Positions 4,570 through 5,683 of a stretch of 5,683 nucleotides of DNA are shown here, in pieces. Numbering within the stretch: position 1 is the stretch's first letter; every line of letters begins with the position of its first letter. The notes below the pieces were generated by a model. That model did no database searches and had not been told where the DNA came from. It saw only the letters and a program-made list of their open reading frames with translations. This DNA is from Methanobacteriota archaeon (GTDB lineage Archaea; Hydrothermarchaeota; Hydrothermarchaeia; Hydrothermarchaeales; JAADFM01): positions 1 through 5,683 of the forward strand of contig JAADFM010000135.1 of the NCBI GenBank assembly GCA_013152845.1, given 5' to 3'. Made by a program: the position numbers and the translations under genes.

Positions 4570-4664
4570 GGGGGCATGGTGTAGCGGCTATCATAGCGGG
4601 CTCCAGACGACTCCCACATGAAGGGAGATACCCGCCGACCTGGGTTCGAGTCCCGGTGCCCCCA
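4570..4664 (+). tRNA. tRNA-Trp (CCA) with intron
   Basis: Acceptor GGGGGCA/TGCCCCC with discriminator A; a 3-bp D-stem GTG/CAT with a 10-nt loop containing GG; anticodon stem GCGGG/CCCGC; spliced loop CTCCAGA, so anticodon CCA; 4-nt variable loop; T-stem CTGGG/CCCGG with loop TTCGAGT. The mature tRNA is 72 nt and CCA is not encoded. A 23-nt intron lies after position 37. It has its own BRE/TATA promoter and is divergent from the PHP gene cluster. Confidence 0.92.
4607..4629 (+). other. tRNA-Trp intron, 23 nt
   Basis: Loop bases CTCC (32-35) pair with GGAG at the intron 3' end to form the central helix, with bulges AG|A and AT|A, so the bulge-helix-bulge core is canonical. The inner helix is weak. 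The intron also carries CTCCC, which can pair with its own GGGAG and compete with the central helix. It is far too short to hold the box C/D guide RNA known in haloarchaeal tRNA-Trp introns. Confidence 0.85.
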
Positions 4665-4668
4665 TCAC

Positions 4669-4681
4669 TTTTATACTTTTT
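4669..4681 (+). terminator. T-rich terminator after tRNA-Trp
   Basis: Two T-runs, TTTT and TTTTT, begin 5 nt after the tRNA 3' end, which suits archaeal intrinsic termination. Confidence 0.45.
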
Positions 4682-4776
4682 GGTCTCCACAATTCGATTT
4701 TCTTTTCCAGGATAGGCCGGATTTTCCTGCATTTTTTAGGGGAAAGCGTGGCCTATTATCACTCTAATGACAATCT

Positions 4777-4795
4777 GGGGACATTCCATGTCCCC
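4777..4795. repeat. Perfect inverted repeat, 8-bp arms, 3-bp spacer
   Basis: GGGGACAT, TCC, ATGTCCCC. The symmetry fits either an operator for a dimeric regulator or an RNA hairpin. There is no T-run after it on either strand, so a terminator is less likely. Confidence 0.6.
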
Positions 4796-4896
4796 CCATG
4801 GGAGACAAATCCGGAGACACGTTTTCTAAAAACAGAATTTATCCAAAGAAAAGGCGGATTGTTCGAATTATTTGAACCATGGACGGATGGTCCCGG

Positions 4897-4902
4897 AAAA
4901 AA
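4897..4902 (-). terminator. T6 run downstream of the wHTH/coiled-coil gene
   Basis: TTTTTT on the minus strand about 31 nt after the stop at 4933, preceded by TTTTGCAC. A plausible archaeal T-run terminator. Confidence 0.35.
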
Positions 4903-4932
4903 GTGCAAAACATTTCCGAATGGTTTCTGGAG

Positions 4933-5481
4933 CTAGTGGATTCTTGTCCCGAAGCGGTTTTCCAGGAAATCCTTGAGGGCCTTGATGTCTTCCCTGCACT
5001 GCTCACACTTGCCGAGCGAGTTGTTGATTTCCAGCAGGGTGCTCTTGATTGTGGCGATGTCTTCCGTCAGGGTCTTCAGGATGCTCTTCTCCTTCAGTAT
5101 CCTCCTGTCAGGGAGGGAGACAATCCGGTATTTCAGATAATAGTGGGGGGTTCCCTCTTCGTCTTCCCAGAGGCCCACGATGTTTATAAAGATGAGGAAG
5201 TCAAGCGGCCTCTGGATGGACTTTTTCATGCCGGATGTCTTCAGGTCAAAGCCGGAGCTCCACTTTGCTTCATTCACTATCTCCATGAACCTCATGGGCC
5301 TTTTCTTTTCATTCAATATGCTCACGAGAATCAGGCAGCGGGGATAGCCCATCCGCAGGCCGATGTGGTGCTTTTTCCCGTGGGCAAGAATCCCTTCCCG
5401 GATTTTATCTGCCAGGTCAGGATAGGTGGTCTTCGGGAGGCTCTTGTAGGTCCTGGAAAAATCCCTATAAGGCTGGCCCAT
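4933..5481 (-). CDS. Predicted winged-helix, coiled-coil protein, 182 aa
   Basis: A 182-residue protein starting MGQPYRDFSRTYKSL. Residues about 45-122 look like a winged helix: a helix YPRCLILVSILNEKK, then RFMEIVNEAKW, a longer helix SIQRPLDFLIFINIVGLW, and a wing with TPHYYLKYRIV. Residues about 128-176 form a probable coiled coil with a CEQC pair (159-162) that could be redox-active or bind metal as a dimer. There is no signal peptide. This layout suits a DNA-binding transcriptional regulator, but I do not recognise the family. The start at 5481 is the first ATG after an in-frame stop; no clear Shine-Dalgarno precedes it. Codons are less G+C-rich than in nfo, rpiA or the PHP gene, and both flanks are AT-rich, which may mean a different origin. 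It stands alone. Confidence 0.75.
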   Translation of the reverse strand: MGQPYRDFSRTYKSLPKTTYPDLADKIREGILAHGKKHHIGLRMGYPRCLILVSILNEKKRPMRFMEIVNEAKWSSGFDLKTSGMKKSIQRPLDFLIFINIVGLWEDEEGTPHYYLKYRIVSLPDRRILKEKSILKTLTEDIATIKSTLLEINNSLGKCEQCREDIKALKDFLENRFGTRIH

Positions 5482-5683
5482 CAGTGTTCCATCCCACAGT
5501 GATTAGTTTCATGCCCAAGTAGGGAGCTTTAGGCCACTTTACCATGAGACTAGAAATCACCTTTGCTACAATGTGGCAAATTTTGACGCATTTCGGGCAT
5601 AATCCCGTATTTTAGAATTTTTGTGTTTTTAAGATATTTCCATTGTTAAATAGTGAACATACTAACATTCCATAGATATTTTC
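5482..5683. other. AT-rich upstream region, no gene seen
   Basis: About 200 bp, strongly AT-rich towards the right edge. It should hold the promoter of the wHTH gene; a weak GAAACTAAT lies about 26 nt upstream of its ATG. A short CGGG/CCCG stem (5594-5607) is visible. No coding frame over 25 codons has support. Confidence 0.45.

Larger units (their letters stand above)
4682..4932. other. AT-richer non-coding stretch between tRNA-Trp and the wHTH gene
   Basis: About 250 bp with no reading frame that I can support. It holds a perfect 8-bp inverted repeat (4777-4795), an adjacent palindrome CCCATGGG, and a GGAGACA direct repeat 12 bp apart (4801-4807, 4813-4819). Its right end contains a minus-strand T6 run that may terminate the wHTH gene. 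Confidence 0.5.

Noticed and set aside
4532..4732. A 66-codon minus-strand frame across tRNA-Trp
   Set aside because: Translation of tRNA antisense sequence (GTGTRTQ-type); no ribosome site.
4748..4936. A 62-codon plus-strand frame starting at GTG
   Set aside because: No Shine-Dalgarno or well-placed TATA, includes the inverted repeat, and overlaps the end of the minus-strand wHTH gene.
4749..5536. TGGCCTA / TAGGCCA inverted pair flanking the wHTH gene
   Set aside because: Only 7 bp of exact match (4749-4755 and 5530-5536) over almost 800 bp; easily due to chance, with no transposase or target duplication.
5544..5615. A 23-aa plus-strand frame
   Set aside because: No ribosome site or promoter spacing; within chance expectation.
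4640..5683. tRNA-Trp 3' end as an integration site for the AT-rich segment
   Set aside because: No second copy of the tRNA 3' end is visible to its right, and there is no integrase.

Overview
This window reads as chromosomal DNA of a G+C-rich euryarchaeon. The evidence is archaeal in kind: two tRNA genes carry introns at position 37/38 with a bulge-helix-bulge splice motif, several starts sit about 27 nt downstream of a TATA box (leaderless transcripts), and other starts have good Shine-Dalgarno sites. The gene content (HsdR-N-like protein, short VIT-type transporter, compact endonuclease IV, RpiA, PHP protein) would suit a methanogen or a relative, for example Methanomassiliicoccales or Methanomicrobia. 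That placement is inference; no marker here fixes the lineage.

Layout. 1-1294, minus strand: the 5' part of an HsdR-N-domain protein that runs off the left edge, a 75-aa winged-helix-like protein, and a five-helix VIT/CCC1-family membrane protein. 1398-2225, plus strand: a compact endonuclease IV (nfo), divergent from the VIT gene across a 103-bp gap with one TATA-like element. 2230-2476, minus strand: two tandem single-span membrane miniproteins (35 and 37 aa) whose end lies 4 bp from the nfo stop. 2551-2668, minus: tRNA-Met(CAT) with a 45-nt intron and an odd T-loop. 2718-4451, minus: a tight run of PHP phosphoesterase, two homologous ~65-aa proteins of unknown family, then rpiA. 4570-4664, plus: tRNA-Trp(CCA) with a 23-nt intron. 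4665-4932: AT-richer and non-coding, with a perfect inverted repeat. 4933-5481, minus: a predicted wHTH/coiled-coil protein with less G+C-rich codons. 5482-5683: AT-rich upstream DNA with no gene that I can support.

How the genes relate. nfo is base-excision DNA repair, rpiA is pentose-phosphate/ribose metabolism, and the PHP protein is a metal-dependent phosphoesterase of unknown substrate. These look like housekeeping genes rather than one dedicated pathway. The least described parts are the tandem ~65-aa paralogue pair and the two membrane miniproteins.

Sequence integrity. Two genes are broken by single-base indels in short homopolymers: rpiA has one extra A (2791-2793) and the second ~65-aa paralogue lacks one C (3515-3518). 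In both cases the other frame restores the expected C-terminus to a nearby stop. Sequence error is the simplest explanation; recent mutation or recoding is possible. I see no CRISPR, insertion sequence or clear mobile element. No complete new multi-gene system is evident.
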